From Coriobacteriaceae bacterium (GTDB lineage Bacteria > Actinomycetota > Coriobacteriia > Coriobacteriales > Coriobacteriaceae), in the NCBI GenBank assembly GCA_025992855.1, contig DAJPGB010000001.1:1798001-1862000 (forward strand): a stretch of 64,000 bases of DNA, given 5' to 3'. How positions within the stretch are numbered: position 1 is the stretch's first letter; each line of letters opens with the position of its first letter. The notes under the pieces were generated by a model, which saw only the letters and a program-made list of their open reading frames with translations, was not told the origin of the DNA and made no database searches. Shown one piece after another: positions 32,506 through 40,519 of the stretch. Made by a program: the position numbers and the translations under genes.

Positions 32506-33791
32506 TAGGGACGGACCTGGCCGGTGCCGCGGAGCTTGTATTTGTAGGTGGTGAGGGCCTCGGCGGCAAAGGGTCCGCGGGCGTGGAGCTTTTGGGTCGA
32601 GATGCCAATCTCGGCGCCCAGGCCAAACTCGCCGCCGTCGGTGAAGCGCGTGCTGGCGTTGGCATACACGGCCGAGGCATCGACCGCATCCAGGAAGCGC
32701 TCGCAGGCATCCACGTCCTCGGCGATGATGGCCTCGGAATGCATGGTGCCATAGCGGTTGATGTGCGCGATGGCCTCGTCCTCGTTTGCCACGACCTTCA
32801 CGCTCATCTCGAGCGCCAGGTACTCGCGGCCCCAGTCCTCCTCAGTCGCGACGACGTAGTCATCGCCCTCCACAAAGCCGGCGCCGGCGCATGCGGCGCA
32901 CGTGGCCTCGTCGCCGTGAATGAGTACGCCGTGGTCATGCAGCACGGCAACGACAGCGGGCAAGAACGTATCGGCCACAGCACGGTCGACCAGCAACGAC
33001 TCGGCGGCATTGCACACGCCCACGCGCTGCGTCTTAGCGTTGACGATAATATTGAGCGCTTTATCGAAGTCGGCGGATTCATGCACGTAGATGTGGCAGT
33101 TACCCGTGCCCGTCTCGATCACCGGCACAAGCGACTCGCGCACGCAGCGCCGGATCAGGCCTGCACCGCCGCGCGGAATGAGCACATCGACGATGCCGCG
33201 GAACTTCATGAGCTCGCCGGTTGCCTCGCGGTCGGTAGACTCGATCATCGAGACGGCCTCGCGCGGGAAGCCCTTGGCCTCGAGCGCATCGGCCAGCAGC
33301 TCGGCGATCATGGCACACGAGTGATAGGCCAGCGAACCACCGCGCAGAATGCAGGCGTTGCCGGTGCGGATGCAGATGCCCGCGGCGTCGGCCGTCACGT
33401 TGGGGCGCGCCTCGTACACCATGGCGACAAGGCCCAACGGCACGCTCACACGGGTGAGGTCCACGCCGCTTGCGAGCACGCGGTGATCGAGCACGCGGCC
33501 CACGGGATCGGGCAGCTCGGCAAGCTTCTCCAGACCGGTGGCCATGCCCTCAACGCGCTCGGGCGTCAGCAGCAGACGGTCGAGGAGCCCCGCCGAGGTC
33601 CCCGCATCGCGCGCGGCGGACATATCGAGCTCGTTGGCGGCGACGATGGAGTCGACACCGTTGCGCAGTGCTACGGCCATGGCGCGCACGGCCTCCTGGC
33701 GCTGCTCGTCGCTCGCCGTGGCAAGCGAGGCCGACGCTGCCTTGGCGGCAACGGCAAGATCGTGGACATACGTGGCTATATCGACCGACAT
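32505..33791 (-). CDS. proA: Gamma-glutamyl phosphate reductase
   Basis: The 428-residue ProA reduces gamma-glutamyl phosphate to glutamate semialdehyde with NADPH, the second step of proline synthesis. YEARPNVTADAAGICIRTGN and LRGGSLAY form the nucleotide-binding region. IPRGGAGLIRRCV and QRVGVCNAAESLLVD carry the catalytic Cys (near residue 260). The C-terminal FGLGAEIGISTQKLHARGP is typical. It lies in the same orientation as proB but is separated from it by an S33 peptidase gene on the other strand, so the usual proBA operon is broken. Confidence 0.95.
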   Translation of the reverse strand: MSVDIATYVHDLAVAAKAASASLATASDEQRQEAVRAMAVALRNGVDSIVAANELDMSAARDAGTSAGLLDRLLLTPERVEGMATGLEKLAELPDPVGRVLDHRVLASGVDLTRVSVPLGLVAMVYEARPNVTADAAGICIRTGNACILRGGSLAYHSCAMIAELLADALEAKGFPREAVSMIESTDREATGELMKFRGIVDVLIPRGGAGLIRRCVRESLVPVIETGTGNCHIYVHESADFDKALNIIVNAKTQRVGVCNAAESLLVDRAVADTFLPAVVAVLHDHGVLIHGDEATCAACAGAGFVEGDDYVVATEEDWGREYLALEMSVKVVANEDEAIAHINRYGTMHSEAIIAEDVDACERFLDAVDASAVYANASTRFTDGGEFGLGAEIGISTQKLHARGPFAAEALTTYKYKLRGTGQVRP

Positions 33792-33903
33792 GGGCGGCCC
33801 TTTCTCCTAGAAGTTTGCAACCATGGTAGCCGATTTGCGCATGGCCTCGCCCGCGGCGGTAGAATTGGTCAACCCGAAACACCGCAACGAACGGAAGACT
33901 CAC

Positions 33904-35322
33904 ATGGCCCTCATCACTTCGTACCACGTCCCCGGCCTGTATGTCGAGGACCACAGCATCGACGTCCCCCTCGACTGGCGCGGCCTGGAGCCGATGCTCC
34001 TGGCCGTCGGCAGCATCATGCGCCGCGGCGCTATACCGACACCCATCGCCGGCGCGCCCGAGAGCATCAAGCTCTTCTACCGTGTGGTTTGCGCACCCGA
34101 CCGCATCAACGACGACCTGCCGCTCCTTCTCTTTTTGCAGGGTGGCCCCGGTGGCGAGAGCCCGCGTCCGCTGTCGCCCACAAGCGATGGCTGGATCGAA
34201 GAGGCCGTCAAGCATTTCCGCGTCGTGCTGCCCGACCAGCGCGGTACCGGGCGCAGCAGCTGTGTAGACGGGCGCACGATTGCCGCACTGGGCGAGCGCG
34301 CCGAGGCGGCAGGCTCCGATGCGGCCCGCTCGCAGGCGGACTTCCTCAAGCGTCACCTCGCCAGCTCCATCGTGCGCGATTTTGAGTACCTGCGCCTGGT
34401 GGGCTTTGGCGGCAGGCCCTGGGTCACGCTCGGGCAGAGCTACGGCGGCTTTTTGACGCTGAGCTACCTGTCGCTCTTCCCCGAGGGCGTGGCGGCAAGC
34501 TTTACCTGCGGCGGCATCCCCCACGTACCGGCGAGCGCAAGCGAGGTCTACGCGCACACCTTCCCGCGCATGGCCGCCAAGACGCAGCAGTATTACAACC
34601 GCTACCCCGCCGACGTCGAGCGCGTGGCGGCCCTGGCAGATGCCATCGAGGAGCAAAAGCCCGTGCTACCCGACGGCTCGCCGATGACGGTCGAACGCCT
34701 ACAGCTCATGGGCAGCGACTTTGGCATGAAGCCGAGCTTTGAGCGCATGCATTGGATTATCGATCATGCGTTTGCTGATGGCGACGGTACGCCGAGCTGC
34801 GGTTCCTCGGTATCCGACAGCTTTTTGATGCGTGCCTTCGAGCGTACCAACACGCGCACGAATCCGCTGTACTGGACGCTGCAGGAGTTCATCTACGCCG
34901 ACGGCGACACCATGCCCATTCAGTGGGCAGCGGCAGAAGAGAAAGCTCATCGTGCCGAGTTCGACACGCTAGCGCGCCCGCTCATGTTTACCGGCGAGGC
35001 CATGTTCCCGTGGATGTTCGAGCAGATGCCCGAGCTCAAGCCCTTCAAGCCCGCCATGGACCTGCTGATGGAAGACACCAGCTGGGACAAGATCTACGAC
35101 CCGCAGCGACTGGCGTGCAACGAGGTGCCCCTGCAGGCCGCGGTGTATTTCGACGACATGTACGTCGATTCGGGCATGCAGCTCGACACGCTCAGCCGCG
35201 TGGGCAACTCGCATGCCTGGGTGACCAACGAGTTCGAGCACGACGGCTTGCACGGCAGCGTGGTGTTCAAGCACCTCTTCGACGAAGCCCTCAACCGAGG
35301 AGACCTGCGCCAGATCTTCTAG
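33904..35322 (+). CDS. S33-family prolyl aminopeptidase-like alpha/beta hydrolase
   Basis: The 472-residue enzyme has LQGGPGGESPRP as the S33 oxyanion/HGGPG motif. DQRGTGRSS follows, then GQSYGGF with the nucleophilic Ser, and HAWVTNEFEHDGLHG at the end with the catalytic His. S33 proline iminopeptidases release N-terminal Pro from peptides. GGAAG precedes the ATG; the longer frame from 33823 overlaps no ribosome binding site. It is oriented against proA and proB and lies between them, a setting that suits proline supply, though this is inferred. Confidence 0.85.
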   Translation: MALITSYHVPGLYVEDHSIDVPLDWRGLEPMLLAVGSIMRRGAIPTPIAGAPESIKLFYRVVCAPDRINDDLPLLLFLQGGPGGESPRPLSPTSDGWIEEAVKHFRVVLPDQRGTGRSSCVDGRTIAALGERAEAAGSDAARSQADFLKRHLASSIVRDFEYLRLVGFGGRPWVTLGQSYGGFLTLSYLSLFPEGVAASFTCGGIPHVPASASEVYAHTFPRMAAKTQQYYNRYPADVERVAALADAIEEQKPVLPDGSPMTVERLQLMGSDFGMKPSFERMHWIIDHAFADGDGTPSCGSSVSDSFLMRAFERTNTRTNPLYWTLQEFIYADGDTMPIQWAAAEEKAHRAEFDTLARPLMFTGEAMFPWMFEQMPELKPFKPAMDLLMEDTSWDKIYDPQRLACNEVPLQAAVYFDDMYVDSGMQLDTLSRVGNSHAWVTNEFEHDGLHGSVVFKHLFDEALNRGDLRQIF

Positions 35323-35340
35323 CAAAGGAGTGTCCCCACC

Positions 35341-35386
35341 TGCCGGCACAAAAAGAACGTCCCCAAGTGCCGAACAAGTGCCGGCA
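35341..35386. repeat. REP-like palindrome family C, locus 1
   Basis: TGCCGGCAC (35341-35349) and GTGCCGGCA (35378-35386) are perfect 9-bp arms. The first 32 bp match 48089-48120 at 29 of 32 positions, including the internal GAACGTCCCCAA. It starts 18 bp after the S33 peptidase stop. Confidence 0.7.
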
Positions 35387-35419
35387 ACGACAATGCCGCA
35401 GGTAGAGAACGGAAAGCGA

Positions 35420-35517
35420 AAACGCCCCTAAGCGAGCAAGGTGACGTGAAAGAGGAGGGCATTGACCTTTTGGTCATGCCCGACGATTGAACGTCAGATT
35501 GCCGCTTAGGGGCGTTT
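35420..35517. repeat. Nested, multi-stem palindromic element between S33 peptidase and proB
   Basis: The outer arms AAACGCCCCTAAGCG (35420-35434) and CGCTTAGGGGCGTTT (35503-35517) are perfect over 15 bp. Inside, TGACGT (35442-35447) pairs with ACGTCA (35491-35496), and GGGCATTGACC/GGTCATGCCC forms a third hairpin with a TTTT loop. The element is downstream of both convergent genes and may be a terminator or a structured RNA. Confidence 0.65.
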
Positions 35518-35531
35518 GCAGCGTCAATTGG

Positions 35532-36659
35532 TTATGCGAAGACGATTAAATTATCCCTGTGTATCGCGGGCTTCTCGGCCAGGTCTGCGAGCAGGCGGTT
35601 GCTGGCAATCTGGTCCTGGCGGCGGCCGGCGGCAAGCTCCAGCACGTCCGAATCGGCCTCGGCGATACCGCGGGCGACAACCATGCCGCTCGGGTCGCAC
35701 ACGTCGAGCACATCGCCCTCGGCAAACTGGCCATCGACCTCGCGAATACCCACCGCGAGCAGCGACGATCCGCGGCTGACCAGCGCCTTCGCGGCGCCGT
35801 CATCGACCGTCACCGAGCCGTGCGCCTTGTCGCCCAGTGCAATCCACAACTTGCGCGGCGCAATGTCCAGGCGCTCCGCCGGCGGATCGAACAGCGTACC
35901 CACGCTCTCGCCGCGGGCCAGACGCACGAGCGCATCGGGCTCCTCGCCCGAGCAAATCACGCTTTGAATGCCCGCCGTCATGAGAATGCGGCTCGCGCGA
36001 ATCTTGGTGATCATGCCGCCCGTACCCACCGATGTGGAAGAATCGCCCGCCGAGGCGATAATCTTGGCATCGATCTTATGCACGACCGGGATAAACTCGG
36101 CCGTCGGATCCTCATGCGGATTGGCGGTGTAGAGGCCATCGATGTCCGAGAGCGTCACGCACAGATCGGCAGAAACCAGGCAGCTCACAAGCGCCGCCAG
36201 CGTGTCGTTGTCGCCAAACTTGATCTCATCGACGGTGACGGTATCGTTCTCGTTGACGACCGGCACCACGCCGAGCTCCACCAGGCGAAGCAGGGCGTCG
36301 CGCGCGTGCAGGTAGGACGTGCGGCGCGCCGTGTCGTGACGCGTGAGCAGCACGAGCGAGGTGAGCAGGTCGCGCGCATGGAACTCCTCGTCGTAGGCCG
36401 ACGAGATGATGCACTGACCGGCCGAGGCGCAGGCCTGCAGGCTCGGCAGGTCGCCGACCGGCTTACGGCCGAAGCCCAGCACGGGATAGCCGCAGGCAAT
36501 GGCGCCCGAGCTCACCATGATCAGGCGCCAGCCAAGCTCGCGCAGCGCTGCGGCCTGGTCGGCAAGCCCGCCGATAAAGGCGCGGTTGACCTTGCCGTCG
36601 GCGCCCACCACCGTGGACGAACCGATCTTTACCACCATCGTTTTATAAGAAGTCGTCAT
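35532..36659 (-). CDS. proB: Glutamate 5-kinase
   Basis: The 375-residue ProB phosphorylates glutamate in the first step of proline synthesis. The amino-acid kinase fold is seen in VVKIGSSTVVGADG, VSSGAIACGYPVLGF, VVPVVNENDTVTVDEIKFGDND, LSDIDGLYTANP and GTGGMITKIRAS. A PUA domain follows in the last 90 residues (VDDGAAKALVSRGSSLLAVGI). Length and layout match the E. coli-type enzyme. The upstream ribosome binding site is weak; Met8 is an alternative start. It is transcribed towards proA but not adjacent to it. Confidence 0.95.
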   Translation of the reverse strand: MTTSYKTMVVKIGSSTVVGADGKVNRAFIGGLADQAAALRELGWRLIMVSSGAIACGYPVLGFGRKPVGDLPSLQACASAGQCIISSAYDEEFHARDLLTSLVLLTRHDTARRTSYLHARDALLRLVELGVVPVVNENDTVTVDEIKFGDNDTLAALVSCLVSADLCVTLSDIDGLYTANPHEDPTAEFIPVVHKIDAKIIASAGDSSTSVGTGGMITKIRASRILMTAGIQSVICSGEEPDALVRLARGESVGTLFDPPAERLDIAPRKLWIALGDKAHGSVTVDDGAAKALVSRGSSLLAVGIREVDGQFAEGDVLDVCDPSGMVVARGIAEADSDVLELAAGRRQDQIASNRLLADLAEKPAIHRDNLIVFA

Positions 36660-36738
36660 ACGTCAAACCAATCAACTGTTCAGCGAACGGCCGAGGCGGC
36701 GGCCAGGGAAGCGTGACTCGCCCCTACCGCCCAAGGAA

Positions 36739-38244
36739 TTAGTGAGCCCAGGGAAAGGCAGAGGCCGCGGCCATGTTCTTACGCACGAGCTCGTCGCGCA
36801 CCTGAGCCAGGCCCTGCTCCATACCCACCACATAGGTCTGCGGGTACAGGAAGCGCTTGAAAGCTGCGTCCAGATGGTCGAGCGCCCAAGCACAGCGCTC
36901 GCGCGCGTCCTGGATGCTCTCACGCGGAGCCACCGCACTGCCATCGCGCACGATCGGCACCAGCAGCTCGCGATACTCGAGTTCGGACACGTCGGTCACC
37001 AGGGCGGCATCGTTCACGGCCACAAGGGTATTGCCGCGCGCGGCGCCCTCCCCCGCCAGATGGTCCTCGTCGTAGATCATGTCGCAGACCGGGCCGCCAA
37101 AGCCGTCGTAATAACGGCGCACGCGTTGCACACCCGGGATCGTGCGCTTGTATGGCTGCTCAGAGAGCTTGACCACCGGCGTCCATGGATCTGCCTCGCT
37201 CGCACGGCGGGCGGAAAGCTTGTACACGCCGCCCAGCGCCGGCTGGTCATAGCAGGTCGCAAGCTTGGTACCCACGCCAAAGCTGTCGATGGGCGCGCCC
37301 TGGTCGAGCAGCGACTGAATCGTGTACTCATCCAAATCGTTAGAAACCGAGATCCCCACATAGGGCAGGCCCTCGGCATCAAAACGGCCGCGCACATACT
37401 TGGAGAGCTTGGCGAGGTCGCCGGAGTCGATGCGAATGGCCGACAGGCGCTCGCCCACCGCTTCCATCTCCTTGGCAACCGTAATGGCATGTTCACAGCC
37501 CTCGCGCACGTCATAGGTGTCGATGAGCAGCGTACAGTTCTTGGGGCTCGACTTGGCAAAGGCGCGGAAGGCCTCAAGCTCGGAATCGAAGCTCATCACC
37601 CAGCTGTGCGCATGCGTGCCAAAGACGGGAATACCGTAGCGGCGGCCGGCGAGCACATTGGACGTAGAGGAGCAGCCGGCAACGTAGCTCGCGCGCGCGA
37701 CGGCCAAGCCGCCATCGGGACCCTGAGCGCGGCGCAGGCCAAACTCGGCAACGGGACGGCCGTCCGCCGCCAGCACCACGCGCGCCGTCTTGGTGGCGAC
37801 AAGCGTCTGGAACCCAACGATGTTGAGCAGCGCCGTTTCGAGCAGCTGGCACTCCAGCGCGGGACCGGTGACGCGAACCATGGGTTCGCGCGGAAAGACG
37901 AGCTCGCCCTCGGGGACGGCGTCGATGTTTACATGTGCACGAAAATCGCGCAGGTAGTCGAGGAATGCAGGCTTGAACATCGCGCCGCCGGCCGGGGCCT
38001 GGAGTGAGGCGAGGTAGTCGATATCCTCGGGCGTAAAGCGCAGGTTCTCGACCAGCTCGGGCAGCTCGGCGGTGCCGCACATGACGGCATAGGCGCTGCC
38101 AAAGGGATGGTCGCGGTAAAACGCGGTAAAACAACCCTGCTCATTGGCCTTGCCGCTCTCCCACAGGCCCTGGGCCATAGTGAGCTCGTACAGATCGGTG
38201 AGCATTGCAATGTCGGTGGGATGAGAGATATCGGTCAAAGCCAT
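36739..38244 (-). CDS. pncB: Nicotinate phosphoribosyltransferase
   Basis: The 501-residue enzyme converts nicotinate and PRPP to nicotinate mononucleotide for NAD salvage. MLTDLYELTMAQGLWESGK is the family start, then VFGTHAHSWVMSF with the catalytic His. LIDTYDVREGCEHAI, AIRIDSGDLAKLSKY and FGVGTKLATCYDQPALGGVYKL are phosphoribosyl-binding segments. AAAGGTCG lies before the ATG. The stop is about 80 bp before proB begins, in the same direction, so proB may be read through from pncB. Confidence 0.93.
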   Translation of the reverse strand: MALTDISHPTDIAMLTDLYELTMAQGLWESGKANEQGCFTAFYRDHPFGSAYAVMCGTAELPELVENLRFTPEDIDYLASLQAPAGGAMFKPAFLDYLRDFRAHVNIDAVPEGELVFPREPMVRVTGPALECQLLETALLNIVGFQTLVATKTARVVLAADGRPVAEFGLRRAQGPDGGLAVARASYVAGCSSTSNVLAGRRYGIPVFGTHAHSWVMSFDSELEAFRAFAKSSPKNCTLLIDTYDVREGCEHAITVAKEMEAVGERLSAIRIDSGDLAKLSKYVRGRFDAEGLPYVGISVSNDLDEYTIQSLLDQGAPIDSFGVGTKLATCYDQPALGGVYKLSARRASEADPWTPVVKLSEQPYKRTIPGVQRVRRYYDGFGGPVCDMIYDEDHLAGEGAARGNTLVAVNDAALVTDVSELEYRELLVPIVRDGSAVAPRESIQDARERCAWALDHLDAAFKRFLYPQTYVVGMEQGLAQVRDELVRKNMAAASAFPWAH

Positions 38245-38325
38245 GGGGCGACCTTTCGGATGCGTTGTGCAGAGGTTGAGGGTTGGCGAGGCGGGCGTGC
38301 GGGCATGGAGCCCAGCGCGAACAGG

Positions 38326-38766
38326 CTAGTGCAGAACCATGCTGGTCAGGATCGCGTAGCCCATAAAGATGACAAACGCGATGAGGGCAAGGACAATGAT
38401 GATTTTTTGAGCCGGCGCCATGCCAGGGATCTCGTTCTCGCCCGTAGGCTCCTTGGAGGTAACCATGCGCTGGGCAAAGGTCATCTCGTCACGGCTCGGC
38501 TTGGGCTCGACGGGCTTGGAACGAGCGACCTTTTTAGGCTGAGGTTTAGGTGCGGTGGGCGCGGGCTTCGCGGCGGCGGGCTTGGGCGCGGGGGCGACGT
38601 TCGCGGCGGCCTCCTCGGCCTTCGCACGCTCGGCACGCAGGGCGGCCAGCTCCTCACGCTCGCGGCGTGCCTCTTCCTGGGCCTCGCGACGAGCTTTCTC
38701 GGCGCGGAGCTCTTCCAACTCGGCGCGTTCCTCGGCAGACAGTGGTTGGGACTCAAGCTTGGCCAT
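38326..38766 (-). CDS. Small tail-anchored coiled-coil protein, function unknown
   Basis: The 146-residue protein starts with a charged Glu/Arg/Ala coiled coil (SAEERAELEELRAEKARREA, through about residue 55). A Pro/Ala/Lys-rich linker follows, and one C-terminal hydrophobic helix (IIIVLALIAFVIFMGYAIL, about 122-141) ends five residues before the stop. This is a tail-anchored topology with the coiled coil in the cytoplasm. AAAGGGC lies before the ATG at 38766. I do not recognise a family. It lies upstream of pncB in the same direction and 65 bp from tRNA-Ala. Confidence 0.7.
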   Translation of the reverse strand: MAKLESQPLSAEERAELEELRAEKARREAQEEARREREELAALRAERAKAEEAAANVAPAPKPAAAKPAPTAPKPQPKKVARSKPVEPKPSRDEMTFAQRMVTSKEPTGENEIPGMAPAQKIIIVLALIAFVIFMGYAILTSMVLH

Positions 38767-38830
38767 GGTACAGCCCTTTCTTTTAAAAAAAGCCGCCGAC
38801 ACAATGTCAGCGGCTTATCAAATCCAAGGG

Positions 38831-38903
38831 TGGAGACGAAGGGAGTCGAACCCTCGGCCTCTGCCATGCGACGGCAGCGCTCTCCCAACTGAGCTACGTC
38901 CCC
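38831..38903 (-). tRNA. tRNA-Ala (CGC)
   Basis: On the minus strand GGGGACG pairs with CGTCTCC. The D-arm (TAGCTCAGTTGGGAGAGCG) and T-arm (GAGGGTTCGACTCCC) are present. The anticodon loop GTCGCAT reads as CGC. The 73 nt end in ACC followed by C, so CCA is not encoded, unlike the three tRNAs at 19.7-20.0 kb. Confidence 0.95.
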
Positions 38904-39008
38904 AAGACAAGTTGATATTTTACCTACGGCTCGCCAACTGTCAACGCCCAATACCCAGTCTTTTTGGGACGCGGCTATTTTGACAACTTTTCGAGCAGGC
39001 GATCCTCT

Positions 39009-39045
39009 CGATGATTTTTTAATCCCCGTCCCAGAAAAATCATCG
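39009..39045. terminator. AT-rich hairpin downstream of the radical SAM gene
   Basis: CGATGATTTTT (39009-39019) and AAAAATCATCG (39035-39045) are perfect 11-bp arms around a 15-nt loop. It lies 10 bp past the stop of the minus-strand radical SAM gene, which suits a terminator. Confidence 0.55.
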
Positions 39046-39054
39046 GCGAGCGCA

Positions 39055-39993
39055 CTACTTTGCGCTGGTGAGGACGCCGGTGGTGTCGAACGCCGGGGTG
39101 AAGCTCTCGTCTACCGCTCCGCCTTCTTGCCAAAACATCGTCGTAAAGCCCAGGTCGTCGGCATGGTCGAGCACCTGCTCGTACTCCTCGCGCGTCACGG
39201 CGCGCGCCAGGTCGCCGCCTTGTTCGCGCATGAGGGCATTGGGCGTGTACTGGTTCATGACCGAGATCGGCACGTCGCCCACCGTCTGCCACACCAGGTC
39301 CAACACGCGGCACGAATCGTCCGCATGCCCCGGCAGCACCAGATGACGCACGATTATGCCGCGCTTCATGAGCCCGTCCCCGTCTACCAGCTCTCCCCCG
39401 CGGCGCTCAATTTCGCGCGCCATCTGGGCCAGACCCGACACAGCCACGCGCGGGTAGTCCTTAATATGAGAGAGTGACTGCGCAAGCGCCGCATTGGCAT
39501 ACTTAAAGTCGGTAAGCCACACGTCGACCAAATCGCCGAGCGCCGCCACGGCACTCGCACGCTCATAACCGCTCGTGTTGTAGACGATTGGAATGACCAG
39601 TCCGCGCTCCCGAGCTGCGGCAATCGCGGCCGGCAGCAGGTGAGCATAATGCGTCGCCGTCACCAGATTGATGTTATTGGCACCTTGGTCCTGCAGCTCC
39701 AGCATAATCTCGACCAGGCGCTCGGGCGAAATCTCAAGCCCAAAATTGCCCGTCGAGATCTCGTGGTTCTGGCAATAGATACATTTGAGCGAGCAGCCGC
39801 TAAAGAAGATCGTGCCCGAACCGGCCTCGCCCGAGATAGGCGGCTCCTCCCACATATGAAGCGCCGCGCGGGCCACCTTGAGCGTGTCATCGGCGCCGCA
39901 CACGCCACGCGCGCCCTCGTCGCGCGCCGCACCGCAACGGCGCGGACACAAATGACAGGCGGGCGAAAAAAGTTCGGTCAACGACGTCGGCAT
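39055..39993 (-). CDS. Radical SAM protein, PflA/PflX-like activating-enzyme family
   Basis: The 312-residue protein has the radical SAM cluster motif CX3CX2C in FFSGCSLKCIYCQNHEIS. A preceding Cys cluster (CHLCPRRCGAARDEGARGVCG) is typical of the COG1313 PflX-type group. VWLTDFKYANAALAQSLS and MKRGIIVRHLVLPGHADDS are conserved SAM-barrel strands. These proteins resemble pyruvate formate-lyase activases, but their targets are unknown. I chose the ATG at 39993 because GGAG lies 9 bp before it; an in-frame TTG at 40008 overlaps that site. It is monocistronic. Confidence 0.88.
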   Translation of the reverse strand: MPTSLTELFSPACHLCPRRCGAARDEGARGVCGADDTLKVARAALHMWEEPPISGEAGSGTIFFSGCSLKCIYCQNHEISTGNFGLEISPERLVEIMLELQDQGANNINLVTATHYAHLLPAAIAAARERGLVIPIVYNTSGYERASAVAALGDLVDVWLTDFKYANAALAQSLSHIKDYPRVAVSGLAQMAREIERRGGELVDGDGLMKRGIIVRHLVLPGHADDSCRVLDLVWQTVGDVPISVMNQYTPNALMREQGGDLARAVTREEYEQVLDHADDLGFTTMFWQEGGAVDESFTPAFDTTGVLTSAK

Positions 39994-40140
39994 AAAAACA
40001 TGCTCCAAAACAACGATTCAGCAGGTCAAACGTAAAGGGCCAGACCGCGTAGACGGCTCCGTCCCTAAGGCGCCGTAATCGTCCGACACGATTTTTGTAA
40101 TGTCAAGACTGGAATCGACAAAGTGCCGCTTTATGATGTA

Positions 40141-40288
40141 GGTATTCCGCCCCCCGCGGAGCAACTGGGTGAACCGTCGCGTTTATTTAGGGAGCCCACA
40201 CAGTCGTACCTAGTACAGGTATCCTTCGTTGTTAAGGACGCTGGAACAGTCGATGAGGGCACCCACCTGTTTTAGGTGGGTTCATTTT
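40141..40288 (+). ncRNA. ssrS: Probable 6S RNA (SsrS)
   Basis: This structured region of about 145 bp has no frame and its own TATGAT -10 (40132-40137). CTGGGTG near the start can pair with CACCCA near the end to close a long rod. The middle holds hairpins ACCT-AGTAC-AGGT and TCCTT-CGTTGTT-AAGGA. The segments TTATTTAGGGA and GAGGGCACCCACCT are what I remember of Gram-positive 6S RNAs, and ACCCACCT/AGGTGGGT plus TTCATTTT is a terminator. 6S RNA mimics an open promoter and sequesters the housekeeping RNA polymerase. The assignment is by resemblance and needs a covariance search; it could be another sRNA. Confidence 0.58.
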
Positions 40289-40519
40289 CGTAACGTGGGG
40301 GGTGGTTTTCTTTTGCCGAAAATCACCATTACAGTCCACATGGATCCCCGCCGGCATCCCGACAAGCCATCGACAACATCCCAATATCTGGTAAGCGCGT
40401 GATTATCGCTGCGTGCAATTCCATGCACCCCCCTTGGTCGAGTATCATGATTCGGCTATGCCCTTTGCGCATGGCGTTCTTCTGACCTTTCCCTTCGACG
40501 CTTGGCGGTTTTTAGATTC

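Noticed and set aside
32496..34385. Plus-strand frame opposite proA running into the S33 gene
   Set aside because: Composition typical of an antisense shadow; it crosses from non-coding to another gene's frame.
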